This document shows positions 9,301 to 17,882 of a stretch of DNA of 64,000 nt, piece by piece. This DNA comes from Gilliamella apis. Its GTDB lineage: Bacteria; Pseudomonadota; Gammaproteobacteria; Enterobacterales; Orbaceae. The notes below the pieces were generated by a model. The model had not been told where the DNA came from. It was given only the letters and a program-made list of their open reading frames with translations, and ran no database searches. How positions within the stretch are numbered: the stretch's first letter is position 1; each line of letters begins with the position of its first letter. The stretch lies in contig NZ_CP132381.1 of NCBI RefSeq assembly GCF_030758615.1, positions 2,604,001-2,668,000 on the forward strand, given 5' to 3'. A program made the position numbers and the translations under genes.

Positions 9301-10509
9301 ATGTCAGATAACACATTAAATTCCCCAAGTACGGCGTATTGGGGAGCAATATTTTCACTATTTATTGGAGTAACAAGTTTGATTGCCGCGGAATTTATTC
9401 TTGTTAGCTTATTAACCCCTATCGCACAAGATTTCAATATTACTGAAGGTCAAGCAGGCCAAAGCGTCACAATGGTGGGGATTTTTGCGGTAGTCACCAG
9501 TTTGGTTCTCGCACCCATGACCAAAAATATTAATCGTCGAGTAGTATTACTCACTTTTTCTATTTTATTAGTATTATCCAATTTGTTCGTTGCTGTTGCG
9601 CCTAATTATTTCATTATGCTGATTGGTCGAGCGCTATTAGGGATTTGTGTTGGTGGATTTTGGTCAATGGCATCTGCTGTAGTATTACAATTAGCGCCGA
9701 GTAAAGATATTCCTCGAGCATTAAGTATTGTCTATACCGGAGTGTCGGTTGCAACGATTATTTCACTGCCTCTTGCCAGTTATTTAGGTCATTTAGTCGG
9801 TTGGCGTAATGTGTTTTTTATTGCTGCGGCGTTAAGTTTTATCGCACTAGTTTGGCAACGGCTTACCCTACCATCTTTACCGCCGCGTGAAAGCAGTAAT
9901 TTTAAAAATATGTTTGCCCTATTTAAGCAAAATTGGTGTTTTCTTGGCATTATCGGTACAATTTTTAGTTATGGAGGCTATCACCTCTTTTTTACTTATC
10001 TGCGACCGTTTTTAGAACACAATTTAGCACTACAAACCGGTCCATTAACCCTTATTTTATTGGTGTTTGGTATCGCTAATTGCATCGGAACCTTTGTTGC
10101 GGGTTTACTACTTGGCCGATTTTTTAGACCTGTGATGATCGCTATTCATTTAGTCTTAGCCGCTATAGCCATGCTCTTATTTATTAAATATAGGTTTTTA
10201 AGTTCTGATAATGTGACTATGGATACTACATTAGTGATTGCTTGGGGATTTGTGTTTGGATTTATCCCTGTTGGTTGGTCAACGTGGATCACTCGAACGC
10301 TTGCTGATAAAGCTGAATTGGTTGGTGGATTGTCGGTTGCCGCGATTCAACTTTCCATTGGTTTAGCAGCTGGTGTTGGTGGAATGACCTTTGACCAATT
10401 AGGGGTTAGTGGCATTTTTATCACGGCCACGATTATTTGTATTATAGGTGCTATCATTACCGCCTTGTGTTTTAGTTTATATAAAAAAGCAACAGGCAAC
10501 CATGCTTAA
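9301..10509 (+). CDS. MFS efflux transporter, NepI-like
   Basis: Twelve-helix major facilitator of the drug:H+ antiporter group. It resembles E. coli NepI (purine ribonucleoside exporter): AEFILVSLLTPIAQDFNITE, GRALLGICVGGFWSMAS, LGHLVGWRNVFFIAA and the C-terminal PVGWSTWITRTLADKAE. The ATG at 9301 has GGGA at good spacing and gives 402 residues; an ATG at 9289 is in frame but has no ribosome binding site. Substrate is unproven, since NepI-like proteins include general arabinose/drug exporters (AraJ, YdhP). It lies 230 bases after the LysR gene. Confidence 0.85.
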   Translation: MSDNTLNSPSTAYWGAIFSLFIGVTSLIAAEFILVSLLTPIAQDFNITEGQAGQSVTMVGIFAVVTSLVLAPMTKNINRRVVLLTFSILLVLSNLFVAVAPNYFIMLIGRALLGICVGGFWSMASAVVLQLAPSKDIPRALSIVYTGVSVATIISLPLASYLGHLVGWRNVFFIAAALSFIALVWQRLTLPSLPPRESSNFKNMFALFKQNWCFLGIIGTIFSYGGYHLFFTYLRPFLEHNLALQTGPLTLILLVFGIANCIGTFVAGLLLGRFFRPVMIAIHLVLAAIAMLLFIKYRFLSSDNVTMDTTLVIAWGFVFGFIPVGWSTWITRTLADKAELVGGLSVAAIQLSIGLAAGVGGMTFDQLGVSGIFITATIICIIGAIITALCFSLYKKATGNHA

Positions 10510-10539
10510 TCAATCTTATATAGATAAAAAGGAGCACAA

Positions 10540-11571
10540 ATGAAAATCAAGTTTACGGCTTTAGTGTTTATGCTAACTTTTGTACAAACAACACTTGCGA
10601 ACACGGCAGAAGTGGCTGTGCAACATTTTCCAAATCCATCAACAGTGAGTCAAGCATTACAACCTTTAGTCTCTGGCGAACCCCCTTCCTTTTGGAATGA
10701 TCATCCTAAAACTAATTCCGAATGGCATCAATGGGTTGATACGATTGCTGCCCAAACATTAAAAACACTTCCTATGTTAAAAGAACGAATGCAAGTCAGT
10801 GTTACAGCTACGCAGCTTGGTAATGTTAATGCCTTTATGGTCACACCTAAAACGATTGCACCATATAATCAAAATCGTATCTTATTACATTTTCATGGCG
10901 GTGGTTATGTGCTTAATCCAGGTGAGGCAGGTACCGCTGAAGCAATTATGATGGCGGAATATGGAAAAATCAACGTCATTTCAATTGATTATCGAATGGC
11001 ACCAGACTTTCTGTTTCCAGCGGCCGTAGACGATGCACTAACAGCCTATCGCGAATTGCTTAAACAGTATCCTGCCGAGAATATTGGCGTATTTGGCACC
11101 TCAACTGGCGGTGGTATGACACTAGCCTTAATGCTAAATGCCAAAGCTCACGACCTACCTTTACCAGCGGCGATCGTTGTTGGCACGCCTTGGACCGATT
11201 TAAGTAAAACTGGTGATTCCTATTTTACGCATGAGGGGATTGATAATGTGCTCGTCAGTTATGACGGCTGGTTGGGAGACGCAGCCAAACTGTATGCTGG
11301 CGATCATGATCTTAAAGAGCCACTATTATCTCCCATTTATGGTGACGTGAATGATTTTCCACCAACGCTGTTAGTTACGGGAACGCGCGATCTATTTTTA
11401 AGTAACACAATCAGAATGCATTTGAAATTACGAGATGCCGGCGTGGCTGCTGATTTAGTGGTGCTAGAAGGCGTATCTCATGCCCAATATTTAATGGTTT
11501 CTGATGCGCCAGAAGCCCAGCGTTATTTTAATGAAGCAAGTCAGTTTTTTGATCAGTATCTAGCTAACTAA
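10540..11571 (+). CDS. Exported alpha/beta-hydrolase (HSL-type esterase)
   Basis: 343 residues with a cleavable signal peptide (MKIKFTALVFMLTFVQTTLA, about residues 1-20), so it is periplasmic or secreted. The hormone-sensitive-lipase family oxyanion motif HFHGGGYV is near residue 113. The nucleophile elbow is GTSTGGG near 187, the acid Asp is in TGTRDLF near 280 and the catalytic His in GVSHAQY near 310, so the triad is complete. It is preceded by AAAGGAG and lies 30 bases after the exporter gene. It probably hydrolyses short acyl esters or a similar carboxylester; the natural substrate is unknown. Confidence 0.85.
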   Translation: MKIKFTALVFMLTFVQTTLANTAEVAVQHFPNPSTVSQALQPLVSGEPPSFWNDHPKTNSEWHQWVDTIAAQTLKTLPMLKERMQVSVTATQLGNVNAFMVTPKTIAPYNQNRILLHFHGGGYVLNPGEAGTAEAIMMAEYGKINVISIDYRMAPDFLFPAAVDDALTAYRELLKQYPAENIGVFGTSTGGGMTLALMLNAKAHDLPLPAAIVVGTPWTDLSKTGDSYFTHEGIDNVLVSYDGWLGDAAKLYAGDHDLKEPLLSPIYGDVNDFPPTLLVTGTRDLFLSNTIRMHLKLRDAGVAADLVVLEGVSHAQYLMVSDAPEAQRYFNEASQFFDQYLAN

Positions 11572-11594
11572 TTCTCACTCTAGGCGATATCATC

Positions 11595-12053
11595 ATGATA
11601 AATAGACATCCATTACGACAATTAAACTTGTTTATAACCGCATTTATTACACTTTTGATGAGTTTCTCGGCGTTTAGTCAAAAAACTGAAAGTGCAACAT
11701 TAGCAAAAATAAAACTGACTATTGACGATCAGCAAGTGATTGTCAATTTGCTCGATACTCCTGCCAGTCATCAGCTACTGGCACTGCTACCTTTAACACT
11801 GACTTTTAGTGATTATGTTGGTGCCGAGAAGATCGCTTATCTGCCACAACGCTTAATTACTCAAGGTATGGCAAGTGCCGCTCATATTTCTGGGGATTTT
11901 ACTTATTATGCACCTTGGGGGAATTTGGCTCTGTTTTATCAAGGTGTAGGTACTAATTCACAATTGTATACATTGGGTCATATTGAGTCTGGCCGAACCG
12001 TATTAGCAAATTTAAAACAGGATTTTGTGGCAACACTAAGTCGTGTGGAGTAA
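11595..12053 (+). CDS. Cyclophilin-like fold protein with signal peptide
   Basis: 152 residues beginning with an export signal (FITAFITLLMSFSAFSQ). The mature part resembles the bacterial cyclophilin-like domain family: IKLTIDDQQVIVNLLDTPAS, LLALLPLTLTFSDY, then GDFTYYAPWGNLALFYQG and LGHIESG. Members often sit beside oxidoreductase or hydrolase genes; peptidyl-prolyl isomerase activity is not established for the family. It follows the esterase by 23 bases and is probably co-transcribed with it. Confidence 0.7.
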   Translation: MINRHPLRQLNLFITAFITLLMSFSAFSQKTESATLAKIKLTIDDQQVIVNLLDTPASHQLLALLPLTLTFSDYVGAEKIAYLPQRLITQGMASAAHISGDFTYYAPWGNLALFYQGVGTNSQLYTLGHIESGRTVLANLKQDFVATLSRVE

Positions 12054-12115
12054 ATTAAATAAGGCATTAAAATATAAAAAAAGTGGATTTATAAAATAGT
12101 GGTAATATTATTACT

Positions 12116-12842
12116 TTTATCCGTTGCACTGGCAATCGCTTACCCAAGTTGGCGAGCAGCTATTTCGTACTGTTGAAACAAGTTTTGCTAAAATGGATAA
12201 CGAACTTCAACAGATTGAACACTATCGAAATTGACCATCTGGCTTAGTGCGTATTAACTGTGGACTACAAGTGATTGAGAGGCTACTACTCTCTAAATTA
12301 GCCCATTTTAAGGACAAATATCCTGATATTCAGTTTGAGTTTATTAGTAATAATCGTTTTGTTGATATTGTTGCAAAAGGATTTGATGTGGGTATTCGTT
12401 TTGGTAGTGGTGTTGCGGAAGATATGGTCGCTTTTTGCATTAGTCAACCTATGAAAATGGCGGTTGTAGCAACGGCTGATTATTTTCAAAAAAAGGATTT
12501 CCTAGCACGATACAAAAGTTAACACAACATCAAGGTATTGGTTATCGTTTATCCAACGGACATCTTTTTTAGTGGCAATTTGAATACTCAGGTCAAATTG
12601 TTAAAATCACCCCACAAGGACAATGGATTTTAAATGATGATTATCCAACGCTCGTTGCCGCAAAAATGGGATTAGGGATTGCTTATTTACCCGAAGAACT
12701 GATTGCAAAGGAACTGGTTAATGGTCAACTCATCCGCATTTTTAATGAGTATAGCTATACTTTTCCATTTTTATACCTCTACTATCCACATCGCAATATA
12801 TCATCCGCATTACGGGTTGTGGTGAATACGTTGAGGGTTTAA
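12116..12842 (+). pseudogene. LysR-family regulator pseudogene
   Basis: Translated in pieces this gives a LysR protein lacking its DNA-binding domain. It begins LTQVGEQLFRTVETSFAKMD, hits TGA at about 12232, continues GLVRINCGLQVIERLLLSKL and FDVGIRFGSGVAEDMV to a frameshift near 12500. It then reads GFPSTIQKLTQHQGIGYRLS, has an in-frame TAG near 12570, and ends with AAKMGLGIAYLPEELIAKEL and a TAA at 12840. The 5' truncation, two stops and one frameshift show it is dead. It lies at the right end of the exporter-esterase cargo. Confidence 0.85.
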
Positions 12843-13652
12843 ATTTAAATGTGAATATTTAGAGGATTGTTCAATTTTTAAGAAATAAAATTATAATCGT
12901 TATTAAGGGAAAGTTATGAAATATATTTTTCAAGCCCTGTTATAGGACACGAATAACTTAACTAACATGTTGAATAAAAATAAAAAATTTAGTTAATGTT
13001 TTTTCTGTATCCTGTTTGGTATCCGATTTAATACTAGATTTGGGATAATTGCAGTTGAACTCAGTTGAGTAAGGATTTCTTGAAAGTGTTTGTATATAAG
13101 GGTTTGATTGACTTCGGTAGAGTTGTGTAGATTTGTTAATGGTGCATGGTCGGGACTTGAAAAACGTCTTTTAAACCCTTTTGGGTAAATGATTTCTATT
13201 TTTTATATTTGTTAGTGTACCCAAAAAATAAAAAGTAACCCCTAAAATTGGGTATTTTTAGTACTCTCTTATTTTTGATTTAAAGTTGATTTTTCGCAGA
13301 TGTAAAAATCAGTCCAAAGAGACTGCACCCAAATTTGAGTGGTAAAGAAATTACTTCCCCATTAACATAAAATTTTATAAAAAACTGTACATACTATACA
13401 TGATTTCTTATAAGCCCTATTGTATAAGGGTTTATGCTATGTATAGTCGGCATTTTAACTATACATAACTCTACATTCGAGCTGTACATAATTCAGTGGT
13501 GTAAAAATTTATTACTAGATTAGCTAAATAATGGGCTATTTATTTTTTATGATTTTGATTATTCCAAGTCAACTATAATGTTATACTTAAGGGAATAAAC
13601 TTCAATGCGGTTAAGTTGTATTTTCTATATCCAACATCTTTAGGAGATTATA
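12843..13652. other. Non-coding stretch containing repeat copy B
   Basis: About 810 bases without a gene. 12843-13215 shows no recognisable frame, RNA or repeat; 13216-13490 is the second long repeat; 13491-13652 is the leader of the MmcQ/YjbR gene. Confidence 0.6.
13216..13490. repeat. Long direct repeat, copy B (iteron-bearing)
   Basis: Second copy of the repeat seen at 7848-8109, in the same orientation. It holds six 8-mers of form CTNTACAT: plus strand at 13385, 13394, 13459, 13469 and 13482, and one inverted at 13439-13446. The pair 13394-13401 and 13439-13446 forms a dyad around the sequence between them. The outer part keeps the shared segments around 'gggtatttttagtact' and 'cccaaatttgagt'. 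No protein-coding signal is seen. Confidence 0.75.
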
Positions 13653-14012
13653 ATGAATAGAGAAACATTATTTAACTATGCCAAAAAACATTTTCATTCA
13701 GAACCTAATTATCTGTGGGAAAATTTACCTAATTATGCAGTATTGCGACATCATCAAGATGGTGATAAATGGTATGCTATTGTTATGAATGTATCTGGCT
13801 CAAAACTTGGTATAAAAGATGATAAAGAGATTGATATTCTGGATATTAAAGCAAGACCTGAACATATAGGATCTTTAAGGAAAAAAGAAGGTATTTTGCC
13901 AGCATATCATATGAATAAAGAACATTGGATCAGCATTATTCTTTCTGGACATTTATCAGATAAAGAAATATTCGATTTACTTACCGAAAGTTATCACTTA
14001 ACTTCAAAGTAA
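13653..14012 (+). CDS. MmcQ/YjbR-family protein
   Basis: 119 residues of the MmcQ/YjbR (DUF419) family, whose fold resembles a DNA-binding CyaY-like domain; no member has a firmly proven function. Typical segments are AKKHFHSEPNYLWENLPNYA, WYAIVMNVSGSKLGI, the KARPEH-type segment and the end HMNKEHWISIIL plus LLTESY. A good ribosome binding site (TTAGGAGA) precedes the ATG. The gene stands alone between repeat copy B and the alpha-primase relic, so it looks like an island passenger. Confidence 0.85.
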   Translation: MNRETLFNYAKKHFHSEPNYLWENLPNYAVLRHHQDGDKWYAIVMNVSGSKLGIKDDKEIDILDIKARPEHIGSLRKKEGILPAYHMNKEHWISIILSGHLSDKEIFDLLTESYHLTSK

Positions 14013-14071
14013 GTTTAGCCTTAGCTTTAATATATTTGTTTATTTCCTTAAGTATCTATTTTGTATAATAC

Positions 14072-14143
14072 AAAAAAACCGCCAATCAAGGCGATTAGAA
14101 TACTCATGAACAAAAAAGCAGGCTCATCTGCTTTAGGTAACCA
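14072..14143 (-). pseudogene. Relic of a second P4-alpha primase 3' end and its terminator
   Basis: 14077-14094 is a decayed copy of the hairpin at 15908-15929 (ccgccaatcaaggcg shared). 14121-14143 reads WLPKADEP on the minus strand, against WLPKAEEP at the C-terminus of the primase fragment (15959-15981). The order, hairpin then C-terminus, is the same in both places. So the 3' end of another alpha gene, with its terminator, survives here. Confidence 0.65.
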
Positions 14144-14166
14144 ATTTATACAGCTTATTATGATTT

Positions 14167-15063
14167 CTAACTTTGTTCACATTCACCAAATTTTTTAATA
14201 CAAAAATCAATAAAACATCTTAGTTTAGGTAAAACATGGCGATTAGATGCATAAAGAATATGCATGGGTCGGGTTGGTACATGATAATCAGGTAAAAGAT
14301 GAACTAACAGTCCTTTTTCTATTGCTGGTGTCACCATTTCGGCTGATTGTAACATAATACCTAATCCAGCAATGGCAGCTGGTAATAGTGCATCACCACT
14401 GTCGGTCATGAATCGCCCTGATACAGGTACAGAAAAATGACCTTCAGCTCCCTCAAATTGCCAATGAGTTTGTAATGTTGTATGAGAAAAACCTAAACAT
14501 TCGTGATATTTAAGATCTTTTGGTGAATTAATCGGTGGTGAGGATTTTAAATATAAAGGGGCAGCACACAAAATCAACTGGTAAGGTTTTAATTTTCTTG
14601 CAATTAATCCACTATCAGGTAATTCGCCAACTCTGAAAACTAAATCAAATCCTTCATCAATTAAATCAACAATACGATTAGTAAGTGATAAATCAATGGA
14701 AATTTCTGGATAAGTGCTTAAAAACTCGGGTAACTGAGGTGCTAATGCATGAGTGCCAAATGTTGTTGGTGCACTAATCTTAATTCGCCCTCGAGGTATG
14801 GCATTAATTTGTGCTGCAATCGCTTCTGACTCTTCAACTTCGGCAAGAATATTTTTGGCACGTTCATAAAATGCACGTCCTACTTCGGTTAAGCTCTGGT
14901 GACGAGTTGTTCTATTTAACAAACGAACATTTAGGTGTTCTTCAAGCATTCGGACATGTTTACCGACTAATTGTGGTGACATATTAAATACGTTCGCTGT
15001 AGCCGAAAATGAGCCTAATTCAACGGCTTTCACAAAAACAGACATAGAAGTTAATCTATCCAT
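14167..15063 (-). CDS. LysR-family transcriptional regulator
   Basis: 298 residues from the ATG at 15063; a TTG nine bases upstream is the other possible start. The helix-turn-helix region reads MDRLTSMSVFVKAVELGSFS followed by MSPQLVGKHVRMLEEHLNVR and LLNRTTRHQSLTEVG, the CrgA/AaeR-like branch of the family. The effector domain is full length. It is divergent from the NADP-binding oxidoreductase gene at 15164, with a 100-base shared promoter region, the classic arrangement of a LysR gene and its target. Confidence 0.92.
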   Translation of the reverse strand: MDRLTSMSVFVKAVELGSFSATANVFNMSPQLVGKHVRMLEEHLNVRLLNRTTRHQSLTEVGRAFYERAKNILAEVEESEAIAAQINAIPRGRIKISAPTTFGTHALAPQLPEFLSTYPEISIDLSLTNRIVDLIDEGFDLVFRVGELPDSGLIARKLKPYQLILCAAPLYLKSSPPINSPKDLKYHECLGFSHTTLQTHWQFEGAEGHFSVPVSGRFMTDSGDALLPAAIAGLGIMLQSAEMVTPAIEKGLLVHLLPDYHVPTRPMHILYASNRHVLPKLRCFIDFCIKKFGECEQS

Positions 15064-15163
15064 TAGAAACAATTTGTTTTTAAATATGAAATATAACTGA
15101 AATTTATCACTTTTTATTTCTATTGTATAGTTTTATCAATTCATTCATAAACAGGAGATAAAA

Positions 15164-15784
15164 ATGAAAATTGCTATTATTGGAACAGGAAATATGGGGA
15201 CAGGACTTGCAAATGTACTTGCCACAACAAATCATGATATTGTAATTGCAAGCAGAAACTCAGCAAAAGCTCAGACTCTCGCAAAAAATATAGGCGCTGA
15301 AAGCGGTTGTATTGAAACTGCGGTAAAATCAGCCGAAATGGTGATTTTAGCACTACCTTATCAAGCCGTAAAAGAGGTATTACTCTCTTGTGGTGATTTA
15401 ACCGATAAAATATTAATTGATATAACTAACCCAGTTACGGAAGACTTTAAAGAGTTACTGATTGGTCATGTCACATCAGGCGCAGAAGAAATTCAAGCAT
15501 TGGCACCAAAGGCGAAAATCGTAAAAGCATTTAATACTATCTTTGCTCAATTATTACCTACATCAGCACGAACAAAACAAACTTTGCAAGTTTTTATTGC
15601 TTCTGATGATGATAACGCGAAAACCGTTGTATCAAACATTGCTAATTCAATTGGATTTGAACCGATTGACGCTGGTTCTTTGTGTAATAGTCGTTTTATT
15701 GAACCTATTGGTGCAATGAATATTCATTTTGCCTTTTTCCTTGGGCAAGGACCAACTGTAGCCCCGATTTGGGTCAAAGCATAA
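15164..15784 (+). CDS. NADP-binding oxidoreductase (F420-dependent NADP reductase-like domain)
   Basis: 206 residues. The N-terminal Rossmann motif is MKIAIIGTGNMGTGLANVLA, with the basic ASRNSAKA after beta-2 that favours NADP(H). The middle has VILALPYQAVKEVL and DITNPV, and the later part KIVKAFNTIFAQLL, all typical of the YrhD/NPF-like reductases in PF03807. Organisms of this type do not make F420, so the real substrate is unknown. A ribosome binding site (CAGGAGA) precedes the ATG. The divergent LysR gene probably regulates it. Confidence 0.85.
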   Translation: MKIAIIGTGNMGTGLANVLATTNHDIVIASRNSAKAQTLAKNIGAESGCIETAVKSAEMVILALPYQAVKEVLLSCGDLTDKILIDITNPVTEDFKELLIGHVTSGAEEIQALAPKAKIVKAFNTIFAQLLPTSARTKQTLQVFIASDDDNAKTVVSNIANSIGFEPIDAGSLCNSRFIEPIGAMNIHFAFFLGQGPTVAPIWVKA

Positions 15785-15861
15785 ATACGAAAATAACAGT
15801 CAATTTTGTTATTCAATTTATAATGAACAAAATGATATTAAAATTTATATTTCTGAATAAT

Positions 15862-15904
15862 CATCATGTACGGTCTATATTTTAACTCTACATTCGTACT
15901 ATAC
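15862..15904. repeat. Partial third copy of the iteron repeat
   Basis: The end of the long repeat is recognisable here: 'ctatattttaactctacattcg' type sequence parallels 13446-13480, with one internal deletion, and ends in actatac. It lies directly at the 3' end of the alpha-primase fragment and its terminator, placing the iteron region next to the alpha gene. Confidence 0.55.
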
Positions 15905-15929
15905 AAAAAACCGCCAATCAAGGCGGTTT
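15905..15929 (-). terminator. Rho-independent terminator of the primase gene
   Basis: An eight-base stem, AAACCGCC at 15908-15915 with GGCGGTTT at 15922-15929, encloses a six-base loop. On the minus strand it is followed by a run of T (15910-15905). It lies 22 bases beyond the primase stop. Confidence 0.8.
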
Positions 15930-15951
15930 AAACATTAATAAATAATTAGCT

Positions 15952-16769
15952 TTAGATAGGCTCTTCCGCTTTAGGTAACCAGTCTTTGCTGACGTTTAAA
16001 TTAAGTTCTAAATTAGTTTTATTTCCTGCTGTATAGCGCTTCTTCATGTATTGCTTGCCGTTCTCGTTCATTGCATAACTTAAAGATGTGCCGAACTGGG
16101 TAAGGGATAGGGGATTATTCAGCCCTGTGTTACGGATGTATTCGATATAAGCATGGTAAAGATACTTTCTTGGATTAAATGGCGTAATTCCAAGATTTCC
16201 TATTAACATACCGGTAGGGTTGTTTAACGCGTCAAAATAGCTACAGAAATCGACTAAATGGTCCGATTCTCTTTTAATAGTCGTTGCTTCTTCTGATTGT
16301 TGCTGTTTGTGTAATCGTTCTTTGACATCATTAGGGTTAGAGAACTCATTAAGTAGCAGTCTAACAATTGAGGGTAGCTCTTGCTCTATTTTGCTAACCA
16401 AGTTTAAATCTCGCTCTTTTTCTGGTATAACCTCGCCAAAGTGAAATATTACTCTTCGCCTTGATATGCCCCCGTTGCGCTCATTAAATCGCATGGCTTC
16501 GTTGTTAATTACTAACACTACTGCTGGAATCTTGCAGGAATAGGGTTGCTTATGTTTAGGGTCAATTGCGACTTCATCACCGCCAGTAATCGCTTTTAAT
16601 CCTGCGCCACTGCCCATGTAACGTGGTTGGTCGGGTAATATGACTAATGAGTAACCCACGATTAAGGCTCTGTCCCTTGCCTTTTCTAATGCGTCCATAG
16701 TGCCTATTACAGTATTGTTTTTACCTGATAACATCGTCGCAATTTCAGCAAAAACACTTTTACCGCGTT
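15952..16769 (-). pseudogene. P4-alpha-type phage primase/helicase, C-terminal fragment
   Basis: The open part (16734-15952, 260 residues) matches the C-terminal helicase region of P4-like satellite primases: DALEKARDRALIVGYSLVIL, GSGAGLKAITGGDEVAIDPK, then GGISRRRVIFHFGEVIPEKE and the winged C-terminus ending in DWLPKAEEP. Reading further upstream in frame gives RGKSVFAEIATMLSG, the end of the Walker A motif, immediately preceded by a stop. The N-terminal primase domain and most of the ATPase are missing. The fragment is joined directly to an integrase fragment. In P4, alpha starts replication by binding iterons. Confidence 0.88.
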
Positions 16770-17500
16770 AATAATTGCCATTCAATCAAGCAACGCGTTT
16801 GTAATTCGATTCGGGCCATAGTAAGGGATTGCATAAATTGGGGAAGCTCTTGTGCGTTTATTGTTGGCATCTGCCCTTTTATAGGGCTTTCAAGCATCTT
16901 TTATCTTGGCTGCTGGGTTAGCATCAATCAAGCCTATATTCACCGCATAAAACATAACCTAATTGATACGTTGGCAAAGTCTTTTAATTGTTTCTAATTT
17001 ACCATTAGCTCTTAGTGGCTCCATGGCCTTAATAAATTCTTTTGCTTTTCATTTAAAGATTGATTTATCACCAATATAAGGAAATAAATGTAACTCTAAC
17101 GATTCCCACGTTCTTTTAAGGTGCTTTCAGTTACTCCTTTACCACTTTTAACTTTAAACCAATCAGCGGCTACCTTTTTAAAGGTGCTAGTAATTTCGTC
17201 ATGCTTGCGTTGTTCTTGTTCTGCTTTGTGCTCTTGAGGATCTACACCTTACTTTATTAATTCTCGCGCTTCATCTCGTTGTTTTCGTGTTTGCTGTAGT
17301 GAAACCTCAGGATAACTACCGAAGCTAATTAATGCGCCCTTTTTGGTATACGGACGAGTATACTTAAAACGCCAGATTTTAGAATTATTCGATTTAACTA
17401 AGAGATACATACCACCGCCATCAAATAAAGAGTAATCTTTATCTCTTGGTTTGGCGGTTTTTATTTGGGTGTCTGTTAATGGATGTGTTTTCCTTCCCAT
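16766..17500 (-). pseudogene. P4-family tyrosine integrase, broken 5' half
   Basis: The DUF4102 N-terminal arm-binding domain is clear (THPLTDTQIKTAKPRDKDYS, FDGGGMYLLV, FGSYPEVSLQQTRKQRDEAR). An in-frame TAA follows ELIK at about 17251, after which GVDPQEHKAEQEQRKHDEI and VAADWFKVKSGKGVTESTL continue. At least two frameshifts and further stops occur before TINAQELPQFMQSLTMARIE and RCLIEWQLLTR. The sequence then runs straight into the alpha fragment, so the catalytic Arg-His-Arg-Tyr domain is gone. It points away from tRNA-Ala in the same direction as the tRNA, as in typical P4-type islands. Confidence 0.9.
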
Positions 17501-17509
17501 AATTATTTA

Positions 17510-17563
17510 AGGTATACGATATATAGGTATATTGCATCTGTATACCTAAGCGTATACCTAAAA
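17510..17563. promoter_or_regulatory. Cluster of GTATACCT motifs upstream of the integrase (arm-site/operator candidate)
   Basis: AGGTATAC or one-base variants occur at 17510-17517 and 17525-17532, and the inverse GTATACCT at 17540-17547 and 17552-17559. The longer cgtatacctaaaa at 17551-17563 recurs exactly at the other island end (7833-7845). Repeats on both sides of the att site are what integrase arm-type sites look like, and they also overlap the integrase promoter region. Confidence 0.55.
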
Positions 17564-17683
17564 ATTATGGTTGTAAATGTACCTTACTGATACTTAATGG
17601 GCAATGAAATAGACATTAAGGCTTGTTATTACTGGATTTGGTGTACTTTGTAGGGTTTAAAAGAATGTTACTGATTATTGAAT

Positions 17684-17759
17684 TGGTGGAGCCAAGGGGG
17701 ATCGAACCCCTGACCTCAACGCTGCCAGCGTTGCGCTCTCCCAGCTGAGCTATGGCCCC
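17684..17759 (-). tRNA. tRNA-Ala (GGC)
   Basis: On the minus strand the 76-base sequence starts GGGGCCATAGCTCAGCTGGG and folds as a cloverleaf. The anticodon stem CAACG/CGTTG encloses CTGGCAG with anticodon GGC. The T-arm GGTTCGATCCCC is canonical and CCA is encoded. The seven acceptor pairs contain one G-U. It lies 120 bases downstream of secF on the same strand, and its 3' end is the attachment site of the island to the left. Confidence 0.97.
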
Positions 17760-17832
17760 TAAAGGGATAAAAAACTGTGGCTAATAATATGCAACTAGTT
17801 AAAGGGTGTCAAATAATTTAATATTATTTGCT

Positions 17833-17876
17833 CAAAAAAAAAGCTAACAAAGCTCTGTCAGTCTATGACAGAGCTT
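17833..17876 (-). terminator. Rho-independent terminator after secF
   Basis: An 11-base perfect stem, AAGCTCTGTCA at 17850-17860 with 17866-17876, has a five-base loop. On the minus strand a run of nine T follows nine bases later (17842-17834). It lies just past the secF stop and would end the yajC-secD-secF transcript. Confidence 0.8.
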
Positions 17877-17882
17877 AAATGA

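Noticed and set aside
13120..13200. A tRNA-like or att-like stretch (ggtcgggacttgaaaaac) before repeat copy B
   Set aside because: It does not fold as a tRNA and does not match the tRNA-Ala core.
7848..13490. The 260-base repeats as ends of a composite transposon
   Set aside because: They are direct, not bounded by terminal inverted repeats, and no transposase lies in or beside them.
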